A stretch of 64,000 bases of DNA from Halomontanus rarus (GCF_029338335.1 NZ_CP119796.1), one strand, 5' to 3'; counted from the stretch's first letter, positions 16,695-26,006 are shown. Translations and numbers: made by a program. The notes: a model not told the origin generated them from the sequence alone.

Positions 16695-17420
16695 TCAGGA
16701 ATCGCGCAACTCGAACTCGAGGCGCTCGACGTTCTCGCCCTTCGACGTGCGGTCCGTGATCTCGACGCGTCCGAGCTCACCGAGTCGGTCCACGTGGGTG
16801 CCGCCGCAGGGACACATGTCGAAGCCCTCGACGTCGACGACGCGGAGGGGATCGACGTGGTCGGGGATCATGTCGAGTAGCGATCGTCCCTCGTCGACCT
16901 CCGCCTCGACGATGGCGCGTGGGCGATTCTCCTTCGTCACCGCGTAGTCCCGCTCGATTGCGTCGTTCGACAGTCGCTGGATCCGCTCGAGGTCCGCCTC
17001 GTCGAAGGCCGCGGGTTCGAAGTCGATCCGCGATCGATCGACGTGGATCTGGTTGCCCGCCGTCGTCGCTCCGTACTCCTCTAAGACGACGCGGGAAACG
17101 ACGTGCTGGGCGGTGTGCATCCGGCTGAGTTCGCGGCGGCGTTCCTCGTCGATCGTTCCCTCGACGGTCGTCCCTGGTTCCGGCGGTTCGCCCTCGATCG
17201 ACTCGAGGACGTGCTCGACCTCGCCGTGGTCCTTCCGGACGTCACCGACGGTGGCGTGGCCGCCGTCCCACTCGAGGGTTCCACGGTCCGCTGGCTGGCC
17301 GCCGCCTTCGGGATAGAAGTGGGTTCCCTCGAGGATCACGTACTCCCGCGTGGCCTCGGTCACCGTTGCGGTAAACGTCGTCACGTCGTCCGCGTCGGGA
17401 AGGTAGCGCAGTTCGGTCAT
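16695..17420 (-). CDS. Alanyl-tRNA editing hydrolase (AlaX-like)
   Basis: 241 residues, the size of the AlaX-M type. HFYPEGGGQPADRG near 35 is the conserved Gly-rich motif. The zinc-binding residues are MHTAQH (HxxxH, about 102-106) and CPCGGTH (about 206-212), as in the AlaRS editing domain. It hydrolyses Ser-tRNA-Ala or Gly-tRNA-Ala released by AlaRS. It stands alone, convergent with hflX. Confidence 0.92.
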   Translation of the reverse strand: MTELRYLPDADDVTTFTATVTEATREYVILEGTHFYPEGGGQPADRGTLEWDGGHATVGDVRKDHGEVEHVLESIEGEPPEPGTTVEGTIDEERRRELSRMHTAQHVVSRVVLEEYGATTAGNQIHVDRSRIDFEPAAFDEADLERIQRLSNDAIERDYAVTKENRPRAIVEAEVDEGRSLLDMIPDHVDPLRVVDVEGFDMCPCGGTHVDRLGELGRVEITDRTSKGENVERLEFELRDS

Positions 17421-17558
17421 CGTGACGGTAGCTTTGTCGTCGAACGAGTAAATACCGGTCGGTGGTGGGAGGCGGATGTGACGCCCGTAAATTGTCCGAC
17501 GTGGCGCCCTCGAGATTGAGAACTGATCGGTCAGGTTCGCGGTTCCGTTCGCTTTCGC

Positions 17559-18149
17559 CTACGCTTCCGTTTGCGTTTCCGTTTCCGTCTCTGCGCTCGC
17601 GGACTCGCAGATCTCGACGAAGTTCTCGAACACTTCGTCACCCTCCTCGGTGTGAGCGACTTCGGGGTGCCACTGGACGCCGTAGAGGTCGCGGTCGGTG
17701 TCGCTCATCGCTTCGACACCGCAGACGTCGCTCTTGGCGGTCAGGGTGAACCCCTCAGGGACTTCCTTGACTTCGTCCGCGTGGCTCGCCCAGACGCGCG
17801 TTTCGGGGGCGAGCGAGCCGACGAGGGGATCGTCCTCCTCGAGGACGTCGACGGTGACGTCGGCGTAGCCGCCGTACTCGCCGCTATCGACGCGGCCGCC
17901 GAGTTCCACGCCGATGATCTGCATTCCCAGACAGATGCCGAGAACCGGGACGTCGCCCTCGAGGTACTCCGCACTTCGGCCGATGCGGTCCATGTCCGGC
18001 CCGCCCGAGAGGACGACGCCGTCGGCGTCGACCTCCTCGGGTGCGACGTCGTTGTCGATCAGTTCCGTCTCGACGCCGAGATCGCGAAGCGCCCGGCGCT
18101 CGAGGTGCGTAAATTGCCCGTGGTTGTCCACCACGACGATTTTCGTCAT
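17559..18149 (-). CDS. guaAA: GMP synthase, glutamine amidotransferase subunit A
   Basis: 196 residues. The class I amidotransferase motifs are present: oxyanion VLSGGPD (about 47-53), nucleophile ICLGMQ (Cys about 79) and VQWHPEVAHTEEG (His and Glu of the triad, about 166-178). In archaea this subunit is separate from the ATP-pyrophosphatase subunit and gives it ammonia to make GMP from XMP. The tail ASAETETETQTEA is encoded by a hexamer microsatellite and is not part of the family core. Confidence 0.95.
   Translation of the reverse strand: MTKIVVVDNHGQFTHLERRALRDLGVETELIDNDVAPEEVDADGVVLSGGPDMDRIGRSAEYLEGDVPVLGICLGMQIIGVELGGRVDSGEYGGYADVTVDVLEEDDPLVGSLAPETRVWASHADEVKEVPEGFTLTAKSDVCGVEAMSDTDRDLYGVQWHPEVAHTEEGDEVFENFVEICESASAETETETQTEA
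17563..17593. repeat. Hexamer microsatellite (gtttcc-like units)
   Basis: About five imperfect gtttcc/gcttcc units that encode the Glu-Thr tail of GMP synthase subunit A on the minus strand. Confidence 0.55.
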
Positions 18150-18330
18150 TGAGGCTGGATAGCGACCCGGGCGATAAAAACGGACCGGAACGGCGGGCCC
18201 TCGAATCGGTCCGCAGCGAACGTCGTCGCTCGAAGTCGACGAACACCGTCGGGCCGTCGGATAGCGACCTCGCCTTCCTCTCGTCGCTCGAGAACCGAAA
18301 ACTTATGAGTCGATCTGCGAACAGTTTCTC

Positions 18331-18897
18331 GTGATCGTGCTCCCGGATCCTATCGTCCTTTCGACACCCTTGTGGGAGTTCGGAACGAGTACTGGACTCG
18401 GGACGGCGATCGAAACCGCGACGGGGTGGGGCGGCCTGATACTCGTCTTCGTCTACTCCTTTCTGGTCGCGTTTGCATTACCCGGGCCGAGCGAACTCGT
18501 CCTCGCCGCGCCGCTGGATCTCGGACTGTCCCGGCGAACCGTTCTGGGCTGTATCGTACTCGTCAGCGCGATAGGCAAGGCCCTCGGCAGTCTGTTCGCG
18601 TTTCGACTGAGTCGGCGGGTCACACGAGCGAGTCCGATCACTCGACGGCTCCGCCACTCCAGGTTCGACGTCCTCGAGCGGATCGAACAGCAGACGATCG
18701 TCTTCTGTCGCCGGTACGGGTACGCCGGGTTGGCGGTCGTCCTCTGCATCCCGCTTTTCCCGGACACGATTCCGATCTACGCGTTCGCTGCGTTCGGCGA
18801 CGATTCGCTGAAGTTCGCACTCGCTGCCTTCGTCGGTAGTCTCGGCCGGCTACTCGTCACGCTGGGACTCGTCAGCGGCGTGCTCGCAGTCGTGTGA
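18331..18897 (+). CDS. DedA/VTT-family small membrane protein, copy 1
   Basis: 188 residues from a GTG start, four to five hydrophobic segments. The signature FALPGPSELVLAAPLDLGL (about 50-68) and the late YAGLAVVLCIPLFPDTIPIYAF (about 130-151) match the short YqaA-like branch of the VTT/DedA family. Some DedA proteins carry polyprenyl phosphate back across the membrane. Copy 2 lies 409 bases downstream. A hairpin repeat starts six bases after the stop codon. Confidence 0.8.
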   Translation: MIVLPDPIVLSTPLWEFGTSTGLGTAIETATGWGGLILVFVYSFLVAFALPGPSELVLAAPLDLGLSRRTVLGCIVLVSAIGKALGSLFAFRLSRRVTRASPITRRLRHSRFDVLERIEQQTIVFCRRYGYAGLAVVLCIPLFPDTIPIYAFAAFGDDSLKFALAAFVGSLGRLLVTLGLVSGVLAVV

Positions 18898-18903
18898 TGT
18901 TTC

Positions 18904-19025
18904 CGTAGTAACAACTGATACGGTTTACACACCCATCGCACAGTCCGCGGTTCTCGCTCACAGCACTCGCTCCGAACCGCGCTTCCCTCGTGCGAGCAGG
19001 TGTGCAGTGGCTGTCAGTGGCTACG
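18904..19025. repeat. Inverted-repeat (hairpin) element after DedA-like copy 1
   Basis: Outer ends cgtagtaacaactga and tcagtggctacg pair imperfectly. Inner stems cacacccatcgcac/gtgcgagcaggtgtg and, perfectly, cgcggttc/gaaccgcg complete a long hairpin. The outer and second stems resemble those of the element at 16513-16596 (taacaactga, then a cacac...tcgcac arm). Confidence 0.65.
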
Positions 19026-19081
19026 ATAGTTCTCCACCCGCCGGCGGAATCTTTATGCGCGTTTCGACTAACGATCGACCA

Positions 19082-19219
19082 ATGGCAGTCGATCTCGAGG
19101 GAGTCGACCATCCGGCGTGGGTGACAGCGGCGGCGACGGGCGTCGGATATCTCCTGATACTCGTCGCGTTGTTTCTGGTTCTGTTCGGCGTTCCATGGCT
19201 TCTGTTCGGGGCGCTCTGA
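19082..19219 (+). CDS. Very small single-helix membrane protein
   Basis: 45 residues: MAVDLEGVDHPAWVTAA then one hydrophobic helix (about 20-44) to the C terminus. The ATG at 19082 lies 28 bases after a ctttat box, which supports a leaderless gene and this start rather than the ATGs at 19055 or 19007. It sits between the two DedA-like genes. Small size makes the call less certain. Confidence 0.55.
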   Translation: MAVDLEGVDHPAWVTAAATGVGYLLILVALFLVLFGVPWLLFGAL

Positions 19220-19305
19220 GTCGGGACCGGCGTCGCGACGGCCGTCCCTGCACTCGAAAGTGAGATTTTATCACGATTCCTGAGATACGTGGTTCCGTAG
19301 TCACT

Positions 19306-19866
19306 GTGATAGCCGTCTTCACCGATCAATCGTCTTTCCACCTACTCGTCGCGACGAGTGTGTCCCTCGAATCCATCCTCCACTCGGCGACTGGCTGGCC
19401 GGGTCTCGCGATCATTTTCGCGTACTCGTTTCTCATCGCGTTCGTCCTGCCGGGCCCGAGCGAAGTCGTACTGGCGGCGCCGCTCGAGCTGCCGCTTCCC
19501 GCGTGGGCGTCCCTGACGAGCGTGATGCTCGTCAGCGCGGTCGGAAAAACGGCCGGAAGCGTACTGGCGTTTCACATCGGACAGGAGGTCAAACGATCGG
19601 GACCGGTAACCCGGCTGCTGGAGCGGTCGCGATTCGACGTCCTCGAGTGGTCCGAACGGACGGCGGTCACGATCGCTCGCCGATACGGGTACGTCGGTCT
19701 GACACTCGCGCTCTGTGTTCCGTTCTTTCCGGATACGATCTCCATTTACGCCTTCGCGGTCCTCGAGGACGACTATCCGAAGTTCGTGCTGGCGACGTTT
19801 CTCGGGAGTCTCGGACGGTTGGTGGTGACCATCGGTGTCGTCGGCGGGGTGTTGACGTTCGTGTGA
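19306..19866 (+). CDS. DedA/VTT-family small membrane protein, copy 2
   Basis: 186 residues, GTG start, clearly paralogous to the protein starting at 18331: both share the pattern ATGW.GL...FAYSFLIAFVLPGPSE and the ending VPFFPDTISIYAFAVLEDDYPKF. The two copies are separated only by a hairpin repeat and a 45-residue membrane gene, suggesting tandem duplication. Both keep the LPGPSE and FPDT(I)(S/P)IYAFA motifs, so neither looks decayed. Confidence 0.8.
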   Translation: MIAVFTDQSSFHLLVATSVSLESILHSATGWPGLAIIFAYSFLIAFVLPGPSEVVLAAPLELPLPAWASLTSVMLVSAVGKTAGSVLAFHIGQEVKRSGPVTRLLERSRFDVLEWSERTAVTIARRYGYVGLTLALCVPFFPDTISIYAFAVLEDDYPKFVLATFLGSLGRLVVTIGVVGGVLTFV

Positions 19867-20008
19867 GCGCGACGGCAAAGGCATCGAACGCTCCCGCCGA
19901 GTCCGGCGACGCCGCTACGAAAGTAAAGACGACGCGCCGAATACAACGGACGAAAACGGTCGAAGAGAAGAGTTAGAGGCGTGCCTCAGTCTCGACCTGG
20001 GTCTATAC

Positions 20009-21223
20009 CTAGGCGAACGTCTTCGAGATTTCCTCGTCTTCGCTCTCGGCCTGGATCTTCTCCCAGGCGTTACGGAAGTCATCCATCCGGATCTCAGTGC
20101 GCTCGTCGCGGATGGCGAACATCCCGGCCTCGGTGCAGATCGCCTTGACGTCTGCCCCGGAGGCGTTCTCAGCTTCTGTTGCGAGTTCGGCGAAGTCGAC
20201 GTCGTCGGCGACGTTCATATTGCGCGTGTGGATCTGGAAGATGATCTCTCGACCCTCCGCGTTGGGTTTGGGGACCTCGATGAGGCGGTCGAACCGCCCG
20301 GGGCGGAGGATCGCCCGATCGAGCATGTCGAAGCGGTTGGTGGCGGCGATGATACGGATCTCACCGCGGTCTTCGAAGCCGTCCATCTCGGAGAGCAGTT
20401 GCATCATCGTCCGCTGGACCTCGGCGTCGCCGCTGGTCTTGGATTCGGTCCGCTTGGACGCGATGGCGTCGATCTCGTCGATGAAGATGACCGCGGGCTC
20501 GTGTTCGCGGGCGACCTCGAAGAGGTCGCGGACGAGCTTGGCTCCCTCGCCGATAAACTTGTGGACGAGTTCGGAGCCGGCCATCTTGATGAAGGTGGCG
20601 TCGGTCTGGTTGGCCACCGCTTTGGCGAGCATCGTCTTGCCCGTCCCCGGTGGACCGTACAGCAGGACGCCGCTCGGCGGGTCGATCCCGACGTCCTTGA
20701 ACATCTCGGGCTTCTTGAGCGGCATCTCGACCGTTTCGCGGACTTCCTGCATCTGCTCTTCGAGGCCACCGATGTCCTCGTAGCTCACGTCCGGGCTTTC
20801 GGTGACTTCCATCACGCGCGCACGAACGTCCGTTTCGCTCGAGAGGGTCTTGACGATAGAAAGAGAGTTGTTGACCGCGACCCGGGAGTCCGGATCGATC
20901 TCCTCGCGCATCTCGTCTGTCACTTCGGTCAGCGCCTCCTGATTGTTGCCGTGTTGCTTGATGATGACGCCTTCGTCGTTCATCTCCTGGACAGTGGCAA
21001 CGAACAGCGGCGACTGCTTGAGTTTCTTGTTCTCGTGTGTGAGTCGCTCGAGTTTCTGCTGGTACTTGTTGTTCTCGGCGTTCGCGTCGAGGAGCTTGTC
21101 CCGCATCTCCTCGTTTTGTGACTCGAGGACGTCCAGGCGTTCCTCGAGCGCCTGTATTTTCTCCTGTTGGGACGCCTCGTCCTCGTCGTATGGGAGGTCG
21201 ACGTCGTCCACAGTGTCGCTCAT
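20009..21223 (-). CDS. pan: Proteasome-activating nucleotidase PAN
   Basis: 404 residues from the ATG at 21223, chosen because a cttatga box lies 26 bases before it; a longer frame exists but has no conserved sequence. Order: N-terminal coiled coil (about 15-70), OB-like domain, AAA+ domain with Walker A GPPGTGKT, Walker B FIDEIDA, and the second region of homology ATNRFDMLDRAILRPGRFDR. The C terminus ends in a short hydrophobic tail (SKTFA) rather than a classical HbYX motif. PAN unfolds substrates for the 20S proteasome. Confidence 0.96.
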   Translation of the reverse strand: MSDTVDDVDLPYDEDEASQQEKIQALEERLDVLESQNEEMRDKLLDANAENNKYQQKLERLTHENKKLKQSPLFVATVQEMNDEGVIIKQHGNNQEALTEVTDEMREEIDPDSRVAVNNSLSIVKTLSSETDVRARVMEVTESPDVSYEDIGGLEEQMQEVRETVEMPLKKPEMFKDVGIDPPSGVLLYGPPGTGKTMLAKAVANQTDATFIKMAGSELVHKFIGEGAKLVRDLFEVAREHEPAVIFIDEIDAIASKRTESKTSGDAEVQRTMMQLLSEMDGFEDRGEIRIIAATNRFDMLDRAILRPGRFDRLIEVPKPNAEGREIIFQIHTRNMNVADDVDFAELATEAENASGADVKAICTEAGMFAIRDERTEIRMDDFRNAWEKIQAESEDEEISKTFA

Positions 21224-21245
21224 CACCCACCCGTAGGTGGTTGCT

Positions 21246-21252
21246 TCATAAG
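21246..21252 (-). promoter_or_regulatory. TATA-like box of pan
   Basis: Minus-strand CTTATGA centred 26 bases before the chosen ATG at 21223. It decides the start of PAN. Confidence 0.6.
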
Positions 21253-21349
21253 AGGCTTCGGGTAGATGCGACCGCACCAGTGGAATTACCGTGACGCATG
21301 CGATGAAACAGCAAATATTATTACCCCGTATGCAGAAAGCCAGTGTACG

Positions 21350-21619
21350 ATGAGTGCATCAGAGTCGCTGCGTCAGGAGACTAAATCGCGGGGAACGTGG
21401 GACGACGTCCGGGACCTTCCGCCGAGTGCCAAACTCGTCGCCAAGGTGCTCGAGTACAACGAGACGATGACCCAACAGGAGATCGCCGAGGAGACCCTGC
21501 TTCCGGCCCGGACGGTTCGGTACGCCCTGAACCGACTCGACGAGGAGAACGTCATCGAGTCCCGGTTCTCGTTTTCGGACGCTCGCAAGCGGCTCTACTC
21601 CCTCGAGATCGACGAGTAA
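21350..21619 (+). CDS. Small winged-helix DNA-binding protein
   Basis: 89 residues. A single winged helix: LPPSAKLVAKVLEYN (helix 1), TQQEIAEETLL (helix 2), ARTVRYALNRLDEENVI (recognition helix), then the wing ESRFSFSDARKRLYSLEI. It is a MarR/TrmB-type fold without an effector domain, about the size of several haloarchaeal transcription factors. It is divergent from pan with 126 bases between starts, so it may act on the shared region. Confidence 0.85.
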   Translation: MSASESLRQETKSRGTWDDVRDLPPSAKLVAKVLEYNETMTQQEIAEETLLPARTVRYALNRLDEENVIESRFSFSDARKRLYSLEIDE

Positions 21620-21713
21620 CTCCGACGTCGCACTCGAGTTGCGGTCGGATTCTCCACTACTTTCACCGCGGTCACGCAATCCCTTTAGGTACCGGTGCGC
21701 AAGACAGTCGTAG

Positions 21714-23168
21714 ATGACGCGGGTGATACACACGGGCGACACCCACATCGGGTACCAGCAGTACAACACACCCGAGCGACGACGGGACTTTCTTCGAGCG
21801 TTTCGGCAGGTCGCCGAGGACGCCGTCTCCGACGACGTCGACGCGGTGATCCACGCCGGCGACCTCTTTCACGACCGCCGGCCGGGACTAGTCGACCTGC
21901 AGGGAACGGTCGAGGTGCTCCGAACCCTTCGGGAGGCGGAGGTCCCGTTTCTGGCGGTCGTCGGCAACCACGAGGGGAAACGCGACGCGCAGTGGCTCGA
22001 TCTCTTCGAGGACCTCGGACTCGCGACCAGGCTGGGAGCCGATCCGTACGTGATCGACGACGTGGCATTCTACGGACTGGATTTCGTCCCCCGCTCGAGA
22101 CGCGAGGACCTCGCCTACGAGTTCGAGTCGACCGACGCCGCCCACCGCGCGCTCGTGAGCCACGGGCTGTTCGAACCGTTCGCCCACGCCGACTGGGACA
22201 CCGAGACGGTGCTCGCGGAGGCGACGGTCGACTTCGACGCGATGTTGCTCGGCGACAACCACGCGCCGGACACCGCCGAAGTCGACGACACGTGGGTCAC
22301 CTACTGCGGGTCGACCGAGCGCGCGAGCGCAAGCGAGCGGGACGATCGGGGCTACAACATCGTTACGTTCGAATCCGACGAGGAGGACGACGGCGAGAGA
22401 GATGGTGATGGAGAGGGAGAGGTCGCGATCACCCGACGCGGCCTCTCGGTCACGCGCGAGTTCGTCTTCGTCGACGTCGACCTCGAGGACGGCGAGGGAA
22501 TCGACCGCGTTCGCGACCGCGTACGCGAGTACGACCTCGAGGACGCCGTGGTGATCGTCACCGTCGACGGCGGGGGCGAGCCGATCACGCCCGCGGCGGT
22601 CGAGGAGTTCGCCATCGACCGCGGGGCGTTGATCGCCCGCGTGAACGACCACCGGGAGATCGATACCGACGAGGACGTCTCCGTGAGTTTCGCGGATCCC
22701 GACGACGCGGTCCGCGAGCGGATCCGCGATCTGGGGTTGAGCGACGCCGCTCGAGACATCGACCGCACCGTCCGAGACGGCGACGTCGTGGACGCGAACG
22801 TCCGCGAGACGGTCGAGCGCCGGGTTCGTGAGGCCCTCGAGGAGGACCCGGAGGCGTTCCGGTCGGCGGCCGACGGTGAGAGCGAGCGGGACGTCCGGAC
22901 GGTGGCCGACGCGCTGAACGGGCGCGACGAGACAGGCGCTGTGAACGACGGTGACGACGACGGAGACGGGATCGAGAGCAAGCCCGAGGCCGCCACCGAA
23001 TCGGCGACGGCGGACTCGAGTCCCGACTCGAGCGACGTATCCGAGGCCGACGAGGGGCCCGAGACGGACGCCGACGGTGACACCGACGAGACGGACGCCG
23101 ACGGCGACGCCGGTAAGACGGACGACGAGACGACGGACGAACAGGTCTCGATGGGTGATTTCGCGTGA
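21714..23168 (+). CDS. mre11: DNA repair nuclease Mre11
   Basis: 484 residues. Phosphoesterase motifs are complete: HTGDTHIG (6-13), HAGDLFHD (about 46), GNHEG (about 84) and the His of SHGLF (about 145). They bind two Mn ions. The core ends near residue 340. The last 130 residues are an acidic, low-complexity tail (ETDADGDTDETDADGDAGK) common in haloarchaea. With Rad50 it processes DNA double-strand breaks. A cctttagg box 28 bases before the ATG supports the start. It overlaps rad50 by four bases. Confidence 0.96.
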   Translation: MTRVIHTGDTHIGYQQYNTPERRRDFLRAFRQVAEDAVSDDVDAVIHAGDLFHDRRPGLVDLQGTVEVLRTLREAEVPFLAVVGNHEGKRDAQWLDLFEDLGLATRLGADPYVIDDVAFYGLDFVPRSRREDLAYEFESTDAAHRALVSHGLFEPFAHADWDTETVLAEATVDFDAMLLGDNHAPDTAEVDDTWVTYCGSTERASASERDDRGYNIVTFESDEEDDGERDGDGEGEVAITRRGLSVTREFVFVDVDLEDGEGIDRVRDRVREYDLEDAVVIVTVDGGGEPITPAAVEEFAIDRGALIARVNDHREIDTDEDVSVSFADPDDAVRERIRDLGLSDAARDIDRTVRDGDVVDANVRETVERRVREALEEDPEAFRSAADGESERDVRTVADALNGRDETGAVNDGDDDGDGIESKPEAATESATADSSPDSSDVSEADEGPETDADGDTDETDADGDAGKTDDETTDEQVSMGDFA

Positions 23169-25960
23169 GAGTCGAGCGCGTCCGCCTGCGGAACTTCAAG
23201 TGCTACGGTGACGCCGATCTCACCCTCCACCACGGCGTCACCGTCGTCCACGGCGTCAACGGCAGCGGGAAATCCACGCTGCTCGAGGCCGTTTTCTTCG
23301 CACTCTACGGTTCGAAAGCGCTGGACGACCGGACCCTCGACGACGTGATCACGACCGGCGAGGAGGAGGCGGAGGTCGAACTCGCCTTCACCCACGACGG
23401 CGGCGACTACCGCATCGAACGCCACCTCACACTCCGCGGTGACCGGGCGACGACGACGAAGTGCGTCCTCGAGACCGGGACCGAAACCATCGAGGGTGCC
23501 CGCGACGTCCGCCGCGAAGTCACCAAACTCCTGCGGATGGATGCCGACGCCTTCGTCAACTGCGCCTACGTCCGTCAGGGCGAGGTCAACAAACTGATCC
23601 ACGCCTCGCCCGGCGACCGCCAGGACATGATCGACGACCTCCTCCAGCTCGGCGCGCTCGAGGAGTACCGCGAACGGGCCAGCGACGCCCGCCTCGGCGT
23701 GAAGACCGTCCTCGACGGCCAGCGCGAGGTCCGCGACAACCTACAGGAGCAAGTCGAGACCAAGGAGGACAACGGCCTTCACGAGCGCCTGAACGGACTC
23801 GAGTCGAAGCGGACGGAAGTCGGCGGGCAGATCGAGCACTACGAGTCCCAGCGCGAGGAGGCCGAACGGACGCTCGAGACCGCCGAGGATGTGCTCGAGC
23901 GCCACGAGGAGACCCGCGTGGAGATGGCGGACCTGGCCGAGGAGATCGAGTCGTTGCGATCGACGATCACCGAGACAGAAGGCGAGCGCGAGGACCTCAA
24001 AGAGCGGATCCGTGCGCGACGGGACGAACTCGAGAAGTACGAGGACGAGCGTGCGGAGTTACTGTCCGAGGCCGAAATCGAGGTCGGGATCGGGATAGAC
24101 GAGGGCGTCGACGTCGCGACCGATGCCGATCTCGACGTGGACCTCGACCTCGACCTCGATCTCGAGACCGGCCGGGACACGACGCCGGACCTCGATCCCG
24201 CCACGTCGAACGAGACGGTCGACGACCTGATCGAGCGACTGGAGGCCGACGACGAGACCCTCCGCGAAGGACTCGAGGAGCTCCGACTCGCGATCCAGGA
24301 ACACACCGGCGAGGTGACCCGGCTGCGAGAACGCGCCGACGAACTCGAGGCCGAAGCCGAGTCCAAACGAGCCGACGCCGACGACCTCGCGGAGACGCTG
24401 GCAGAGGACGAGGCGGCGATCGAAGAGCGCGAGACGACCGTCGAGGAGCTCGGCGAGGAGATCGAGACCCGGCGGAGCGAGTTCGATGACGCACCGATCG
24501 CCTTCGGCGAGGCCGCCGATCACCGCGAGGAACTCGCGAGCGAGCGCGAGGACTGTCGGTCGGATCTCGCCGACGTGTCCGCACAGATCGACGCGACCAC
24601 GGCCTCGATCAAGGAGGGCGAGGAGCTGCTCGAGGCCGGTAAGTGTCCCGAGTGCGGCCAGCCGGTCGAGGACTCGCCCCACGTCGACGTTCTCGAGGAA
24701 CGCCGGGAGGAACTGGCCGACCTCGAGGAGCGATGCGAGGAATTACGGGACGACCTCGAGTCGCTCGAGGAGCGTCTCGAGCGGGCCGACGAACTGTGCG
24801 AGGTCGAGCGGGAAGTCGAACGCCTGGAAGACCGACGGGAAAATATGACGCGGTTGCTCGCGGAGAAACGTGAGACGCTCGCCGACCGACGCGACCAGCG
24901 TGAGCAGCTGCGCGAGCGAGCCGACGAACTCGAGGCCGACGCCGAGCAAAAGCGCGCCGACGCCGAGGCGATCGAAGACACTGCCGACGAGCGGCGGGGC
25001 GAGCTCGGCGAGATCAACGGCGCTCGAAGCGGGCTCAAGGAGACACTGCAACGGCTCCGGCGCGCGTCGGAACTCGCCGTGGAAATCGAGTCGCTCGAGG
25101 GCGATATCGAGGCCGACCGCGAGCGCCGGGCGAACAAGGCGGAACTCAACGACGAGCGCCGGACCCGCCTCTCGGACAAACGGGAGCGAAAACGGGAACT
25201 CGAGGAGGAGTTCGACGAGGATCGAATCGAGCAGGCCCGCTCGGAGCGGGAAAACGCAGCGGAGTACATCGAACAGGTCGACGCGGAACTCGAGACGCTC
25301 CGGGAGCGCCGGACCAACCTCCAGAACGCCATCGGGGCCGTCGAGAACGAACTGGAGGAACTCGAGAACCTTCGAGAGCGCCTCGAGGACGTCGACGCGC
25401 GCTGTGTCGATCTCGAGTCGCTGTACGAGGAAGCCGAGACCCTGCAGGCGACCTACGGCGACCTGCGGACGGAGTTGCGACAGCGAAACGTCGAGACGCT
25501 CGAGCGCCTGTTGAACGAGACGTTCGATCTGGTCTATCAGAACGACTCCTACGCCTCGATCGACCTCGACGGCGAGTACCGGCTGACGGTCTACCAGAAA
25601 GACGGCGAACCGCTCGAGCCCGAACAGCTGTCGGGCGGCGAGCGAGCGCTGTTCAACCTCAGCCTGCGGTGTGCGATCTACCGGTTGCTCGCCGAGGGCG
25701 TCGAGGGGACGGCGCCGATGCCGCCGCTGATCCTCGACGAACCGACGGTGTTTCTGGATTCGGGCCACGTCACGCAACTCGTCTCGCTGGTCGAGTCGAT
25801 GCGCGATCTCGGCGTCGAACAGATCGTCCTCGTCAGTCACGACGAGGAACTCGTCGGCGCGGCGGACGACCTCGTCCGCGTCGAAAAGGATTCGACCTCG
25901 AACCGCTCGCAACTCGAGCGGGGTGAGCCGCCGGACGCGGCGTTGTTGGCGTCGGATTGA
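23165..25960 (+). CDS. rad50: DNA repair ATPase Rad50
   Basis: 931 residues, GTG start within the mre11 stop. Walker A GVNGSGKST at 30-38; zinc-hook Cys pair CPEC at 494-497 between two long antiparallel coiled coils; ABC signature LSGGE from about 822; Walker B LILDEPTV about 855. The hook dimerises two Rad50 molecules through zinc. A run of alternating Asp-Leu (DLDVDLDLDLDLE, about 321-334) inside the N-terminal coil is coded by a hexamer tract and would break the helix locally. Translationally coupled to mre11. Confidence 0.97.
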   Translation: MRVERVRLRNFKCYGDADLTLHHGVTVVHGVNGSGKSTLLEAVFFALYGSKALDDRTLDDVITTGEEEAEVELAFTHDGGDYRIERHLTLRGDRATTTKCVLETGTETIEGARDVRREVTKLLRMDADAFVNCAYVRQGEVNKLIHASPGDRQDMIDDLLQLGALEEYRERASDARLGVKTVLDGQREVRDNLQEQVETKEDNGLHERLNGLESKRTEVGGQIEHYESQREEAERTLETAEDVLERHEETRVEMADLAEEIESLRSTITETEGEREDLKERIRARRDELEKYEDERAELLSEAEIEVGIGIDEGVDVATDADLDVDLDLDLDLETGRDTTPDLDPATSNETVDDLIERLEADDETLREGLEELRLAIQEHTGEVTRLRERADELEAEAESKRADADDLAETLAEDEAAIEERETTVEELGEEIETRRSEFDDAPIAFGEAADHREELASEREDCRSDLADVSAQIDATTASIKEGEELLEAGKCPECGQPVEDSPHVDVLEERREELADLEERCEELRDDLESLEERLERADELCEVEREVERLEDRRENMTRLLAEKRETLADRRDQREQLRERADELEADAEQKRADAEAIEDTADERRGELGEINGARSGLKETLQRLRRASELAVEIESLEGDIEADRERRANKAELNDERRTRLSDKRERKRELEEEFDEDRIEQARSERENAAEYIEQVDAELETLRERRTNLQNAIGAVENELEELENLRERLEDVDARCVDLESLYEEAETLQATYGDLRTELRQRNVETLERLLNETFDLVYQNDSYASIDLDGEYRLTVYQKDGEPLEPEQLSGGERALFNLSLRCAIYRLLAEGVEGTAPMPPLILDEPTVFLDSGHVTQLVSLVESMRDLGVEQIVLVSHDEELVGAADDLVRVEKDSTSNRSQLERGEPPDAALLASD
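24130..24168. repeat. Hexamer microsatellite inside rad50
   Basis: About six imperfect gacctc/gatctc units, encoding alternating Asp-Leu in the Rad50 coiled coil. Confidence 0.55.
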
Positions 25961-26006
25961 AGAGAACTCGGCGGTCGGAATTCGACGTTCGTCGCCGTCC
26001 GAGCTC

